Assembly: GCF_014192285.1 (NCBI RefSeq)
Contig: NZ_JACHXQ010000001.1
Coordinates: 310,001-374,000 of the forward strand
Direction: 5' to 3'
DNA length: 64,000 bases
DNA from: Halomonas fontilapidosi
GTDB taxonomy: Bacteria > Pseudomonadota > Gammaproteobacteria > Pseudomonadales > Halomonadaceae
Part shown: piece by piece, positions 18,757 to 29,026 of the stretch
Numbering within the stretch: the stretch's first letter is position 1
Layout: each line of letters begins with the position of its first letter
The notes under the pieces: model-generated
Told to the model about the DNA's origin: nothing
Databases searched by the model: none
Seen by the model: only the letters and a program-made list of their open reading frames with translations
Made by a program: the position numbers and the translations under genes

Positions 18757-19431
18757 TCAGTATGCCAGCCAGATCCGGTGCTTGGCGCCCTTGCCGGCGC
18801 GATGGGCCCGCACCGTGACTTCCTCGACCAGCAGCCCGACACGACGCAGCCGTTCGGTGAACGCCGGGTCAGGACCGGCCGACCAGACCGCCAGCACCCC
18901 ATCGGGCCGCAGTGCCTGCTGGGCGGCGGCAAGCCCGCGGGGGGAGTAGAGCCAGTCGTTCTCGCGCTGCGTCAGCCCTTCCGGTCCATTGTCGACATCG
19001 AGCATGATGGCGTCGAAGCCGCCCGGCTCTCGGCGCAGCAACTCGCCGACGTCTCCCAGGCTGACGCGGCTGCGCGGATCCTCCAGAGGGCGCCCGGCCG
19101 CATCACCCAGCGGGCCATGGTTCCATTCCACCACCCCCGGGACCAGCTCGGCGACGACCACCTCGGCATCCTCGCCCAGTGTCTTCAGCGCCGCCGCCAG
19201 GGTAAACCCCATCCCCAGCCCGCCGACCAGCACACGGGCTCCAGAGCGGTCGGCGACACGCTCACAGGCCAGTTCCGCCAGGGCATCTTCGGAGCCGTGC
19301 AGGCGAGTGTTCATCAGCTCACCCGTCTTGCCGGCAATACGGATCGAGAATTCGTCGTTACGCTGCAACAGCCTCAGCTCACCACCCGACCCGGGAATGC
19401 TCGCCGTGCCGATCTCTTCGAATTTTGCCAT
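18757..19431 (-). CDS. spermidine-synthase-like methyltransferase-fold protein
   Basis: The 224-residue protein has a Rossmann-like methyltransferase fold of the spermidine synthase superfamily: VLVGGLGMGFTLAAAL (glycine-rich motif), VVVAELVPGVVEWN, and FDAIMLDVDNGPEGL. The N-terminal domain that closes the active site in true spermidine synthase is short, and no decarboxylase gene is nearby, so polyamine synthesis is not supported. Proteins of this type are common single genes of unknown role. The start is ATG 19431 (MAKFEEIG); the frame is open to 19497. Confidence 0.7.
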   Translation of the reverse strand: MAKFEEIGTASIPGSGGELRLLQRNDEFSIRIAGKTGELMNTRLHGSEDALAELACERVADRSGARVLVGGLGMGFTLAAALKTLGEDAEVVVAELVPGVVEWNHGPLGDAAGRPLEDPRSRVSLGDVGELLRREPGGFDAIMLDVDNGPEGLTQRENDWLYSPRGLAAAQQALRPDGVLAVWSAGPDPAFTERLRRVGLLVEEVTVRAHRAGKGAKHRIWLAY

Positions 19432-19547
19432 GGTGTCTCGTCGTGGAGGGGGGAATTCGGGGAGCGCATTATGCGTCGGGCGATAGCGACATGCCATCCG
19501 ATGGCTGCCATGGATGCCATGACGCGCCGCGCAAAAAGCTGCCCGAA

Positions 19548-20096
19548 TTACTCCTGCTTGTGCGCCAGCGCCATCAGGTAGAGGGCGAGGGCCAGGGCCA
19601 GCACCGATAGCGCCAGATAGATGGCATCGAGCGGAGTCTCGAAGCTGATACCCACCACGGCTCGGAAGAATTCGATGATCACGGCCAGGATAACCACTCG
19701 CGCGATCTTGTCCTTGAGCTGGTCGAGGGAGCTGACGTTGAAGGGGTGCTGGGGGTCGCGCCCCTCGGCGGGCTCGATGCGCGAAACGAAAAGCTTGTAG
19801 ACCCCGAGACCGAAGATCATCAGCACCAGGGCGATCAGGTAGATATCCACGGCGACGATGATATCGGTGACCACGCTCTTGTGGATGTCGGCTCCCCCGC
19901 CCAGGTAATGGCGCCAGGTATCGGCCAGTACCGCGAGAATATCCAGGCTGGCAATGATAAACAGCACCAGGGCCCCCAGCAGCGCCGGCACCACGGCCAT
20001 AAGCACCATCAGGCGTGAGTGCCAGAGAAAGGCCTCGAAGCGCCGCTCAAGCTGGCCACGTCGGGTCTTGCGTGCGGGCCGGGAATCCGGATCCAT
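19548..20096 (-). CDS. UPF0114 family membrane protein (YqhA-like)
   Basis: The 182-residue protein has about four transmembrane segments in the YqhA pattern (LMVLMAVVPALLGALVLF, a long second loop, IYLIALVLMIFGLGVYKLFV, and a C-terminal helix pair), with FVSRIEP and SLDQLKDKIARVV conserved. Its function is unknown. It carries ~17 extra basic N-terminal residues compared with E. coli YqhA. AAGGAG lies 6 nt before ATG 20096. It is divergent from yihY. Confidence 0.85.
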   Translation of the reverse strand: MDPDSRPARKTRRGQLERRFEAFLWHSRLMVLMAVVPALLGALVLFIIASLDILAVLADTWRHYLGGGADIHKSVVTDIIVAVDIYLIALVLMIFGLGVYKLFVSRIEPAEGRDPQHPFNVSSLDQLKDKIARVVILAVIIEFFRAVVGISFETPLDAIYLALSVLALALALYLMALAHKQE

Positions 20097-20198
20097 GACT
20101 CTCTCCTTGTGAATTCAATCATTTCGAACGAAAACGTCATCGGGCACGGTTTGACCCGACGACGCTGGATGCGCCTATGATGACGCAAGTCCTTTGGC

Positions 20199-21140
20199 AT
20201 GGCAGCTCCGATGGCTTCACCGACCGTTCGCACACGACGTCTGATCTTCACCCTGCTGCCACGCATCCTGCGTTTCCTGTGGCGCGTGCTGTGTGCCTTC
20301 CTGCGCAACCGCGGCATTCTGCTGGCCGGGGGCGTAGGCTACAATATTCTGCTCTCGATCGTGCCACTGTTCGCCCTGATGGTGGTGCTGCTGGCCGGCG
20401 TGGTCGACGAGGCACGGCTGCTCGAGGTGCTTTCGATTCAGGCCCGCCACCTGGCGCCCGCCCACGCCGAGATCCTGCTCGATGCGGTCCGGACCCTGCT
20501 CGATTCCCGCGACGTGATCGGCATCCTGGGCTTTCCTGTGCTCCTGCTTTTCAGCTCCTTCGCCTTTCGCATGCTCGAGGATGCCCTGGCGATCATCTTC
20601 CATGCCCCGGACGCTCAACACCCGGGGCGCAGTGTCTGGGTGTCGGTGCTGCTGCCCTATGCCTTCATGCTGGTGCTGGGCGCCGGCCTGCTGGCCCTGA
20701 CCCTGCTGGTGACCCTGGCCAGTTCGCTCAACGCCCTGTGGCTGGCGCTATTCGAACGCGAATTGCCGCTCGCCGGCCTCTCGGGGCCGATGCTCAACCT
20801 GACCAGTTTCCTCGGCGTTTTCCTGCTGTTCAGCGCCATCTACAAGTTCCTGCCGGTCGTGCAGGTCGCCCTGCGCCGGGCGGTGGTAGGCGGACTGGTC
20901 GCCGCCCTGCTGTGGGAAGGAGTGCGGCTGATGCTGGTCTACTACTTCGCCAATATCTCCTTCGTCAACGCCGTCTACGGCTCCCTGGCCACCCTGATCG
21001 TGGTGCTGCTGAGCCTGGAGGTGGGCGCCATCATCCTGCTGCTCGGGGCTCAGGTGATCGCCGAGCTCGAGCGTAATGCCCGCCTCGGCCTGCCCTGGCA
21101 CATCGACCCGCGCCATCAGGTCGTGACGCATGTCGAATAG
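20199..21140 (+). CDS. yihY: YihY/BrkB family inner membrane protein
   Basis: The 313-residue protein has about six transmembrane segments and the YihY/BrkB landmarks GVGYNILLSIVPLFALMVV, a Pro/Gly-rich central region, IYKFLPVVQV and YYFANISFVNAVYGSL. The family was once called ribonuclease BN in error; its function is unknown. The start at ATG 20199 has no strong binding site, and ATG 20211 is possible. It converges on the phospholipase D gene 37 bp downstream. Confidence 0.85.
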   Translation: MAAPMASPTVRTRRLIFTLLPRILRFLWRVLCAFLRNRGILLAGGVGYNILLSIVPLFALMVVLLAGVVDEARLLEVLSIQARHLAPAHAEILLDAVRTLLDSRDVIGILGFPVLLLFSSFAFRMLEDALAIIFHAPDAQHPGRSVWVSVLLPYAFMLVLGAGLLALTLLVTLASSLNALWLALFERELPLAGLSGPMLNLTSFLGVFLLFSAIYKFLPVVQVALRRAVVGGLVAALLWEGVRLMLVYYFANISFVNAVYGSLATLIVVLLSLEVGAIILLLGAQVIAELERNARLGLPWHIDPRHQVVTHVE

Positions 21141-21176
21141 GCCCTTCATGTTCGTCGAGCGGCCAACCATCGGTCT

Positions 21177-22664
21177 TCAGAAGGTGGAAAGCCCCGTCGC
21201 TTCCATGAACCGATAGCGCACTCGCTGCCAGGCCGTGGCGTCATCGAAGGCTTCGAAGGGCTGACTGGTGATGCGCTGCGGCGACGAGTGCCAGCGTCGC
21301 TCGAAGAAGGCCATGCCATCACGCAGGGCCGACGTCTCCACGGGGCCCACCAGGCGCACGCTGGTCTCCAGATTGAGGTCATCCAGATTGCGTCGTGTGA
21401 AGTTAGCCGAACCGAGGAGCATCTCGGCCTCGCCGTCGGGTTCGGCCGGGCGGCGCAGCAGCAGTTTACTGTGGCACTGCTCGCCACGGCTGACGCACCA
21501 GCGCACGTCAATGCCGGCGTCATGAAGTTCGCGGGCCACGGGACGGTTGGGGATCCCGCCCTTATCCAGCCCGAAGGCATCGCGGTTGGGGTCAAGCAGC
21601 ACGCGCAGCGACACCCCGCGGCCCTTGGCAGCCACCAGGGCGTCGATCACCTCGCGATGCGCCAGATAGAAGACGGCGATATCCAGCCGATCGCTCTCGC
21701 CGCTGGTCTCGATGGCCGCCAGCAAGGCATCGCGGATGGCGCCCTCGGTCAGCACCTGCAGCCTGGCTTTCTCGGGTAGCTCGCTCCGGTTATCGACCGG
21801 CATCGGCCCCGCCAGGCTCACCCCCGACCAGTTCGCCACAGGACGTTCGGAGGCGAGCAGATCGAGTACCGCCGCGCCTTCGAAGCGCAACGCCACGTTG
21901 CCGTGCAGGCTGCTGGCATCGTGGGGGTTGGCGGAGGTGACCAATCCCGCCCAGCTATCGCCGTGGTCCACCACCAGGGTCTTGCGGTGGTTGGCATTGA
22001 AGTTGAGCAGCGCCAGGTAACTTCGCAAGGACACCCGCCCCGGCCCCAGGACATTGGGCAGCCAGCCCCCTTGGCTGCCGTTGCCGAGCCAGCGTGGGCC
22101 CAGGTGCCACCCCCCGGACCAGAGCGGGTTGGAGGCCCTCAGCCGATTCAGGTCGGTGATCACTACCCGGACACCGGCTTCGCGCAGGGCCTGGAGATGA
22201 TCAAGCTCGAGACCCCCGTAGAAGGTGTTGAGCGGGTCGGTGATCACCACCGCCACCAGATCAGGGTAACGGCGCTTCTGCTCGATCAGCGCATCGGTCA
22301 CCTCCGCCGACAGCGGCCTGAATGCCTGGCCGTCGGCGGCCCCAGCGAAGTCGTTGAAGAGGAACATGTCCAGCACCACCAGGCGCCGAGCCTGGCCGAT
22401 CATCGCCAGCACCTCGTCGAAGATCTGCCGCCGGGTGTGACGCTCGCCTGACGGGCCATACCAGGTCTCATCGGCAAGAAAACGCACCTCGGCAGCGAGG
22501 CGTTCCGGAAAGGCATGAGACACGCCCTCGGGTAACGGCTTGTAGCGCTGCCAGGCGCCCATGCCGGCCCAGGCCACCAGCAACGCCATCACGATCCATG
22601 GCCACATTCGTCGCCTCCCCTGCCCTGCTGTCTGTCTGCCGTCCATGACGCCCTCGTACTTCAT
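21177..22664 (-). CDS. phospholipase D family protein
   Basis: The ~495-residue protein has one N-terminal membrane segment (WPWIVMALLVAWAGMGAW) and two HKD-type domains. The first is complete (HRKTLVVD, then LVTSANPHD). The second has HSKLLLRR followed by LLGSANFTRRN, with Asp replaced at the usual last HKD position. The family includes phospholipases, cardiolipin synthases and nucleases. An anchored periplasmic lipid-modifying enzyme is the best guess. In-frame ATGs at 22664, 22646 and 22607 are all possible starts. It lies downstream of the urease terminator on the same strand. Confidence 0.8.
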   Translation of the reverse strand: MKYEGVMDGRQTAGQGRRRMWPWIVMALLVAWAGMGAWQRYKPLPEGVSHAFPERLAAEVRFLADETWYGPSGERHTRRQIFDEVLAMIGQARRLVVLDMFLFNDFAGAADGQAFRPLSAEVTDALIEQKRRYPDLVAVVITDPLNTFYGGLELDHLQALREAGVRVVITDLNRLRASNPLWSGGWHLGPRWLGNGSQGGWLPNVLGPGRVSLRSYLALLNFNANHRKTLVVDHGDSWAGLVTSANPHDASSLHGNVALRFEGAAVLDLLASERPVANWSGVSLAGPMPVDNRSELPEKARLQVLTEGAIRDALLAAIETSGESDRLDIAVFYLAHREVIDALVAAKGRGVSLRVLLDPNRDAFGLDKGGIPNRPVARELHDAGIDVRWCVSRGEQCHSKLLLRRPAEPDGEAEMLLGSANFTRRNLDDLNLETSVRLVGPVETSALRDGMAFFERRWHSSPQRITSQPFEAFDDATAWQRVRYRFMEATGLSTF

Positions 22665-22713
22665 GCCACCTCAGGGGTGACGTCGACGGCCAGCATAGCG
22701 ACAAGCCTTCCAA

Positions 22714-22744
22714 AAAGCAGTGCACCCGGCCGAAGCCGGGTGCA
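22714..22744 (-). terminator. terminator of the urease gene cluster
   Basis: A 10-bp perfect stem (TGCACCCGGC / GCCGGGTGCA) with a 4-nt loop is followed on the minus strand by CTGCTTTTTGG. It lies 23 bp after the small His-rich gene that ends the urease run. Confidence 0.85.
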
Positions 22745-22766
22745 GAGGAGCGCGTGCCGGGAAGGC

Positions 22767-22994
22767 TCAGTCCTGACGGCGCAGTCGGCGGCGTCGCAGG
22801 ATCAGCCGTGCCAGCCCCGCCAGAGAGGCCACGCCGAGGGCGACGATCCCCAGCACGACCAGCATCGAGGGGCTGCCGGTATGGGCATGCACCGGCGGGG
22901 CACCATGTCCCGAGTGCGCCAGGGCTGCCGTGGTCGGCAGCATGGCGGCTGCCGAGAGTCCGGCACCGGTGAGGGAAGAGAAGCGAAGGTTCAT
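22767..22994 (-). CDS. small His-rich exported membrane protein at the end of the urease cluster
   Basis: The 75-residue protein has a cleavable-looking signal (cleavage probably after ALA), a short His-rich segment HSGHGAPPVHAHTG right behind it, one transmembrane helix (MLVVLGIVALGVASLAGLA) and a very basic tail RRRRLRR. The mature N-terminus HSGHG recalls the HPGHG start of HupE/UreJ nickel permeases, but the rest is far too short for one. It lies 34 bp after ureG and before the cluster terminator, so it is probably co-transcribed. Periplasmic nickel binding is an inference from the His residues and the context. Confidence 0.6.
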   Translation of the reverse strand: MNLRFSSLTGAGLSAAAMLPTTAALAHSGHGAPPVHAHTGSPSMLVVLGIVALGVASLAGLARLILRRRRLRRQD

Positions 22995-23028
22995 GGAGGG
23001 GTCTCCCGGATCAGGTGAAGGGATGAGG

Positions 23029-23676
23029 TCAGGCGGTGGCAGACGCTGTCAGTTGCTCGGGCGGCCGGCGCTCCGGCAGCATGCCCCGATCGAGGATAAA
23101 GCGGATGATCTCCTCCAACCCGACGCCGTCATAGAGGTTGGTGAAGACGAAGGGACGCTGGCCGCGCATCTTGCGGGAATCGCGGTCCATCACCTCCAGC
23201 GAGGCGTGGACCTGCTCGGCGATATCGATCTTGTTGATGATCAGCAGATCCGACTTGGTAATGCCTGGGCCGCCCTTGCGCGGGATCTTGTCGCCGGCGG
23301 AGACATCGATCACGTAGAGGGTCAGGTCGGAAAGCTCTGGGCTGAAGGTAGCCGAGAGGTTGTCCCCGCCGGATTCCACCAGCACCAGCTCCAGGTCCGG
23401 ATGGCGCTCCTGCAGCTCGTCGATGGCCGCCAGGTTCATGGAGGCGTCCTCGCGGATGGCGGTGTGAGGACAGCCGCCGGTCTCCACGCCGAGAATGCGA
23501 TCTGCGGGGAGCGCCTCGTGCTTGAGCAGGAAGTCGGCGTCCTCTCGGGTATAGATGTCGTTAGTGACCACGGCGATATCATAGTGATCGCGCAGTGCCC
23601 GGCAGAGCTGCTTGAGCAGGGCCGTCTTGCCGGAGCCCACCGGGCCGCCGACGCCGATACGCAGGCAATGTGTCAT
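23029..23676 (-). CDS. ureG: urease accessory GTPase UreG
   Basis: UreG is the SIMIBI-class GTPase that drives nickel delivery to urease with UreD, UreF and UreE. The 215-residue protein has the P-loop GPVGSGKT at residues 11-18, the metal-binding CPHT motif ([11 protein letters not shown]), [11 protein letters not shown] and NKIDIA for guanine recognition. The start is ATG 23676, with GAGGAG 7 nt upstream. It is separated from ureF by a 256-bp gap holding an inverted repeat, unusual for a cluster where other genes overlap. Confidence 0.97.
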   Translation of the reverse strand: MTHCLRIGVGGPVGSGKTALLKQLCRALRDHYDIAVVTNDIYTREDADFLLKHEALPADRILGVETGGCPHTAIREDASMNLAAIDELQERHPDLELVLVESGGDNLSATFSPELSDLTLYVIDVSAGDKIPRKGGPGITKSDLLIINKIDIAEQVHASLEVMDRDSRKMRGQRPFVFTNLYDGVGLEEIIRFILDRGMLPERRPPEQLTASATA

Positions 23677-23834
23677 GTCGTTTCTCCTCATGCACTCTTT
23701 CGTCGTTATCCTGTCGGCGCGGCCGACTCACTGGACTCACCACGCCACACGTCCGAAACCCTGGCGCTCCGGCCGGACTCCCGCGGTCGGAAAGACGGCA
23801 CATCCCTGTGTCGGCTTTCCCCGGACGGGTCGTC

Positions 23835-23858
23835 TCGATCTTCTTCCCTGAAGATCGA
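23835..23858. repeat. inverted repeat in the ureF-ureG gap
   Basis: TCGATCTTC and GAAGATCGA form a perfect 9-bp inverted repeat with a TTCCCT loop, in the 256-bp non-coding gap between ureF and ureG. There is no T-run on either side. It could be a stabilising or processing stem-loop. The rest of the gap holds nothing I recognise. Confidence 0.6.
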
Positions 23859-23932
23859 CCACGTCGCTTCGGCCGGAGTGCCAGCGGCCGCGCGAGGTGG
23901 ATTCGCCAGTGATCGCCCGGCCTTTTCAGGTG

Positions 23933-24643
23933 CTAGCTTCTGAACAACCGCGAATATTGTGTCTCGTGCAGCGCGCTGGCTAGCGCCAGGCCGGGAAGCG
24001 CCGGGCCCAGTGCGTCATCCTCGAGCATCAGCGCCTCGTCCACGGCGGACACCAGCGCCGGTCGCAGCCGTTCCACCAGACGCTGCGCGGCGGTATGGCC
24101 GAGCGGCAACGCCTTGCAGGCAACGGCCAGCTGGTTTTCCAGCCAGGCCCAGGCGAAACCAAGCAATGTCTGGCGAGTGGAAACGCCTCGGGCGTATGCC
24201 GTCCAGGCGAAGACGGTCACATAGCCGGCGTTCGCCGGCAGCGCCGAGGCGACGGGCAAGAGGCCGAGACTCCCCAACAGTCGCGACAGCGAGGCGCCCA
24301 GCCGGCTGTCCTCCGCGGCCAGCTCCGCGGTCTCGCGGTTGGCGGCGAGCCAGGTATCCCACTCGTCCAGCGCGGCGACATCGCTCTTGCCCCAGGCGAC
24401 GTGAAGGCGCGCCAGCGCCGGCAGTTCGCAGCGGGTCAGGCCATCCTCCAGCACCCCCTCGAGCCACTCGCCCAGGGTGGCCTCATCGGTCACCCAGCCC
24501 AGCTCGAAGGCACTCTCCAGCCCTTGGGAAAACGCAAAGGCGCCGATGGGCAGGGCCGGGCTGACCAGCTGCAAGAGCCCCAGAAGCGCCAGATCGTCGC
24601 CCAGCTCCACGCTTGCCGGTTCAGTGGGCATGGGAATGTCCAT
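23933..24643 (-). CDS. ureF: urease accessory protein UreF
   Basis: UreF is an all-helical protein that bridges UreD and UreG in the urease activation complex. The ~236-residue product has the family core LLQLVSPALPIGAFAFSQGLE and conserved C-terminal segments (SALHETQYSRLFRS). Its start overlaps the end of ureE: ATG 24643 or ATG 24631 both fit, and the ribosome binding site is weak, as expected for coupled translation. A longer frame to 24823 is the shadow of ureE. It follows ureE within the cluster. Confidence 0.93.
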   Translation of the reverse strand: MDIPMPTEPASVELGDDLALLGLLQLVSPALPIGAFAFSQGLESAFELGWVTDEATLGEWLEGVLEDGLTRCELPALARLHVAWGKSDVAALDEWDTWLAANRETAELAAEDSRLGASLSRLLGSLGLLPVASALPANAGYVTVFAWTAYARGVSTRQTLLGFAWAWLENQLAVACKALPLGHTAAQRLVERLRPALVSAVDEALMLEDDALGPALPGLALASALHETQYSRLFRS

Positions 24644-25136
24644 GATGCTGATGGGCGTGGGCATGATGGTGCTCATGAGAATGGCCTTGGCCCGGCTGGG
24701 TATAGGCACCGGGCTCGGGATCGAAAGGCGCGTCATGGTGCTCGAGGTTGGCCCCCAGGCGTTCGGCCAGCTCCTCGAGCACATGATCCGGCGGGAAACG
24801 CACATACCCGCCTTGCGCATCATCGCCTAGCGCCAGCTGCACATGCCGATTGCCCAGGTGGTAGGCCAGTCGTGCCAGTGGCAGCCCGGCGGCAATGCGG
24901 GCGGTGACCACCGGCTCGACGGCAGCACGAATGCGCACCACCTCGCCGCTTTCCGCGCGCAATCCCTCTCCATCCCGCAGCACCGGTCCACGGTCCAGGA
25001 ACAGTCCGAGTTCGCGCCCACTATCGCTCGTCGCCTTGAGGCGGCCCAGCACACGCCGCTCGTAGGGCAGCGTCAGGCTATCGGTGGTCTGGTCCGCCGC
25101 GATGGGGCCCAGGCGTTCTGTCAGTTTCAGCATCAT
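24621..25136 (-). CDS. ureE: urease accessory nickel chaperone UreE
   Basis: UreE binds Ni2+ and hands it to the UreG-containing complex. The 171-residue protein has the N-terminal peptide-binding-type domain (LTLPYERRVLGRLK) and the metal-binding domain with YHLGNRHVQL. The C-terminus is a His-rich tail with 11 His in the last ~21 residues, typical of nickel-storing UreE. It overlaps ureF by about 20 bp and lies 91 bp after ureC. Confidence 0.95.
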   Translation of the reverse strand: MMLKLTERLGPIAADQTTDSLTLPYERRVLGRLKATSDSGRELGLFLDRGPVLRDGEGLRAESGEVVRIRAAVEPVVTARIAAGLPLARLAYHLGNRHVQLALGDDAQGGYVRFPPDHVLEELAERLGANLEHHDAPFDPEPGAYTQPGQGHSHEHHHAHAHQHHGHSHAH

Positions 25137-25227
25137 TCTCTTGGCTCCTCGGACATTCCGGCTGGGGGCCGTCTGATTTTTTCTTCCAGCTTCCCGCTTT
25201 CGGCTTACAGCTTGCGCCGGAGGCGCG

Positions 25228-26927
<1,700 letters not shown>

Positions 26928-26931
<4 letters not shown>

Positions 26932-27320
26932 GAGGGCTCTCCCTGATCCAAGTCACCGGGTTGCGGGGGTCGCACGTCTTGCGTGGCCTCGGGCGCATTA
27001 GAAGGCGGCGCGGTAGACAGCGAGCCCATGACGGCACCACGAAAGCCGTAGATGTGGCGGCGGCCCACATAGGGAATCAGCGTGACCTCGCGACTCTGGC
27101 CAGGCTCGAAACGGATCGCGGTGCCGGCGGCCACATCGAGCCGATAGCCCAGCGCCCGCTCGCGCTCGAAGGTCAGGGCGGGATTGGCTTCGGCGAAATG
27201 GTAGTGGGAGCCGACTTGGATCGGCCTGTCGCCGGTATTGGCGACCGTGACGGTAATCCGCTCGCGACCCGCGCACAGTTCGATCTCACCGTCCTGTAAT
27301 TGGTATTCGCCGGGAATCAT
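26928..27320 (-). CDS. ureB: urease subunit beta
   Basis: UreB is the small beta-rich structural subunit of urease. The 130-residue protein has the family pattern [42 protein letters not shown] and [10 protein letters not shown]. It has about 25 extra C-terminal residues (Pro/Gln/Asp-rich) beyond the usual ~105, running up to the ureC overlap. It lies 10 bp downstream of ureA. Confidence 0.97.
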
Positions 27321-27330
27321 GGCGCACTCC

Positions 27331-27633
27331 TCACACTATGGGCTCGTGGACGGTGACCAGCTTGGTGCCATCGGGAAAGGTCGCCTCGACCTGCACCTCG
27401 TCGACCATCTCGGCCACGCCCGCCATGACGTCATCACGGGTCAGGATCTCGCGGCCAAAGCTCATTAGGTCGGCGACGCTGCGCCCGTCTCGGGCGCCTT
27501 CCAGTATCTCGAAGCTGATCAGTGCCACCGCCTCGGGATAGTTGAGCTTGAGGCCCCGCGCGCGACGTCGCTCAGCCAGTTGGGCTGCCGAGAAGAGCAG
27601 CAGCTTGTCCTTGTCTCTGGGGGTCAGTTCCAT
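27331..27633 (-). CDS. ureA: urease subunit gamma
   Basis: UreA is the 100-residue gamma subunit of the urease (abc)3 core. Motifs [31 protein letters not shown] and [13 protein letters not shown] are all present. The start is ATG 27633 with GAGG upstream; the frame stays open into the REP region but is not conserved. It is separated from ureD by a 181-bp gap full of REP-like hairpins. Confidence 0.97.
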   Translation of the reverse strand: MELTPRDKDKLLLFSAAQLAERRRARGLKLNYPEAVALISFEILEGARDGRSVADLMSFGREILTRDDVMAGVAEMVDEVQVEATFPDGTKLVTVHEPIV

Positions 27634-27678
27634 GGCGTCCTCACGTCTTTGAATATTTGCGCCGCAGTCAGTACGCGG

Positions 27679-27819
27679 CTTGTAGGAGCCGTCGGTTCGA
27701 CGCTTCGACCCACACGGCGATTTCCTGACTAAGCCATCGCTTGTAGGAGCCGTGCTTGCACGGCGATTGCAACTCCCCGCCATCGCTCTGCAAGCAGGGT
27801 TCCTGCACGGCCTCCTAAG
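27679..27819. repeat. REP-like hairpin cluster between ureA and ureD
   Basis: Two direct copies begin CTTGTAGGAGCCGT (27679 and 27740); the second forms the palindrome GCCGTGC-TT-GCACGGC. A third, inverted and degenerate copy (27788-27819) ends inside the ureD stop region, with GCAGG..CCTGC. The TGTAGGAGC core is that of REP elements common in pseudomonads and halomonads. It splits ureD from ureABC without removing co-transcription. Confidence 0.7.
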
Positions 27820-28723
27820 TCAGCCATATCCGCGGCGTATGCGCCGGCAAGCCAATCAACCGTGGCCGCAGGATTTCCCAGGCACGGCGACACAGGTCCC
27901 AGGCCTCGTTGCGCTCCTGGCCCAGGTAGCGCAGCAGCAGCACCCCCTGGCGTGTGGTAACTGCCCAGCAGATCGAGACACCAAGCGTCTCGCGAAGGGC
28001 CTCGACGGCCTCGTGTTCGTCCGCTAGCCCCACCGCCCACAAGGTGGCCTGCACGGTGGCCCCACCCTGTCCCCAGCGCCCCAGGAAACGCGGATGGGCA
28101 GGATCCAAGGGCTGGCGCTCCAGCCATAGTGGCCGACCATCACGGGTCAGCCGGAAGCGCTGCTCGATGCGCCCGCTGGCAAAGGGCAAGGCACTTGCCG
28201 GGCGACCCAGCGCCATCACTTCCCAGCCCAGGCAGCGGGCATCGCCCTCGAGCGCGATCTCGGTGACCTGCTCGCCGCAGGAGCCGTCGAAGGCCAAGGT
28301 CTCCTGGGGCAGCCACTCCAGCACCCCCTCGGCGGCCACATGAAGGCGGGTGTGCTGGTGCCAGGCCACCCCGTGACTGTCGGCCTTGTAGAGCCTGTTG
28401 GCCGCGGGCGTGGTCAACAGCGCATGGGCCTTGGCACCGACCCTGGCACCGATCGACAAGGCATCGCCGCTGACCAGGCCGCCGGGGGGATGCAGCAGGT
28501 AGACATGGCAGGCACCGGGACGGCCTTCCGCGGGGCGCTCTTCAGGATGAAAAGGACGCTGAACGCGCAGCGGGCCCCGGTGTCGAGACCGCGTCATGCG
28601 CGTCACCCCCTCACGAATTTCGAAGCCGAGCTCGAGAGAGGCCGCCCAATGACGCCCGTCATCAAAGCGATGGCCGGAATCGTTCGGCAAGGGGGCATCA
28701 AGGGAGGTCTCGAAGGCGGTCAT
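27815..28723 (-). CDS. ureD: urease accessory protein UreD
   Basis: UreD is the scaffold that binds apo-urease and, with UreF and UreG, forms the nickel delivery complex. The 302-residue product has [41 protein letters not shown] and [12 protein letters not shown], all family landmarks. An N-terminal stretch of about 30 residues is extra. It is the first gene of the urease cluster, directly behind a sigma-54-type promoter. Confidence 0.95.
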   Translation of the reverse strand: MTAFETSLDAPLPNDSGHRFDDGRHWAASLELGFEIREGVTRMTRSRHRGPLRVQRPFHPEERPAEGRPGACHVYLLHPPGGLVSGDALSIGARVGAKAHALLTTPAANRLYKADSHGVAWHQHTRLHVAAEGVLEWLPQETLAFDGSCGEQVTEIALEGDARCLGWEVMALGRPASALPFASGRIEQRFRLTRDGRPLWLERQPLDPAHPRFLGRWGQGGATVQATLWAVGLADEHEAVEALRETLGVSICWAVTTRQGVLLLRYLGQERNEAWDLCRRAWEILRPRLIGLPAHTPRIWLT

Positions 28724-28759
28724 GGGCAGCTCATAGCCAGGGTTCTCTGCCCAACTAAC

Positions 28760-28775
28760 AGCAAGGGATGTACCA
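28760..28775 (-). promoter_or_regulatory. sigma-54 promoter of the urease cluster
   Basis: On the minus strand TGGTACATCCCTTGCT matches the -24/-12 consensus TGGCAC-N5-TTGCW with one mismatch. It lies 37 bp upstream of the ureD ATG. The core ACATCCCTTGC is identical to the element before urtA. The remaining 28776-28938 has no gene. Confidence 0.8.
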
Positions 28776-28938
28776 GAATGGGGAAGCTTGAGGTTTTTCT
28801 ATTAAAGTCAGCGACTTGAGAGAGAGGGCAAGCGCTTGAAGAAGAACCACCCTGTCTCATTGGGGTGCAACCGCCACCCCTCGACGCTCCCTCCAGGTGC
28901 AGTCGCTCGGGCGATCGCTCCAAAAATGCGCAGGTGCC

Positions 28939-29020
28939 CTTGCTCCTTGCTCCTTGCTCCTTGCTCCTTGCTCCTTGCGCCTCGGCGCCTCGGCGCCTCG
29001 GCGCTCGGCGCTCGGCGCTG
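28939..29020. repeat. compound microsatellite abutting the urtE stop
   Basis: Five perfect 7-bp units (CTTGCTC) and a partial one (28939-28978) are followed by three 8-bp GCCTCGGC units and two 7-bp GCTCGGC units (28979-29016). The array ends ~10 bp from the urtE stop codon at 29027, on its downstream side. It contains no spacers and is not a CRISPR. Confidence 0.95.
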
Positions 29021-29026
29021 CGCAGC

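Noticed and set aside
28939-29020. Possible CRISPR array
   Set aside because: Units of 7-8 bp follow each other without spacers and no cas gene is in the window.
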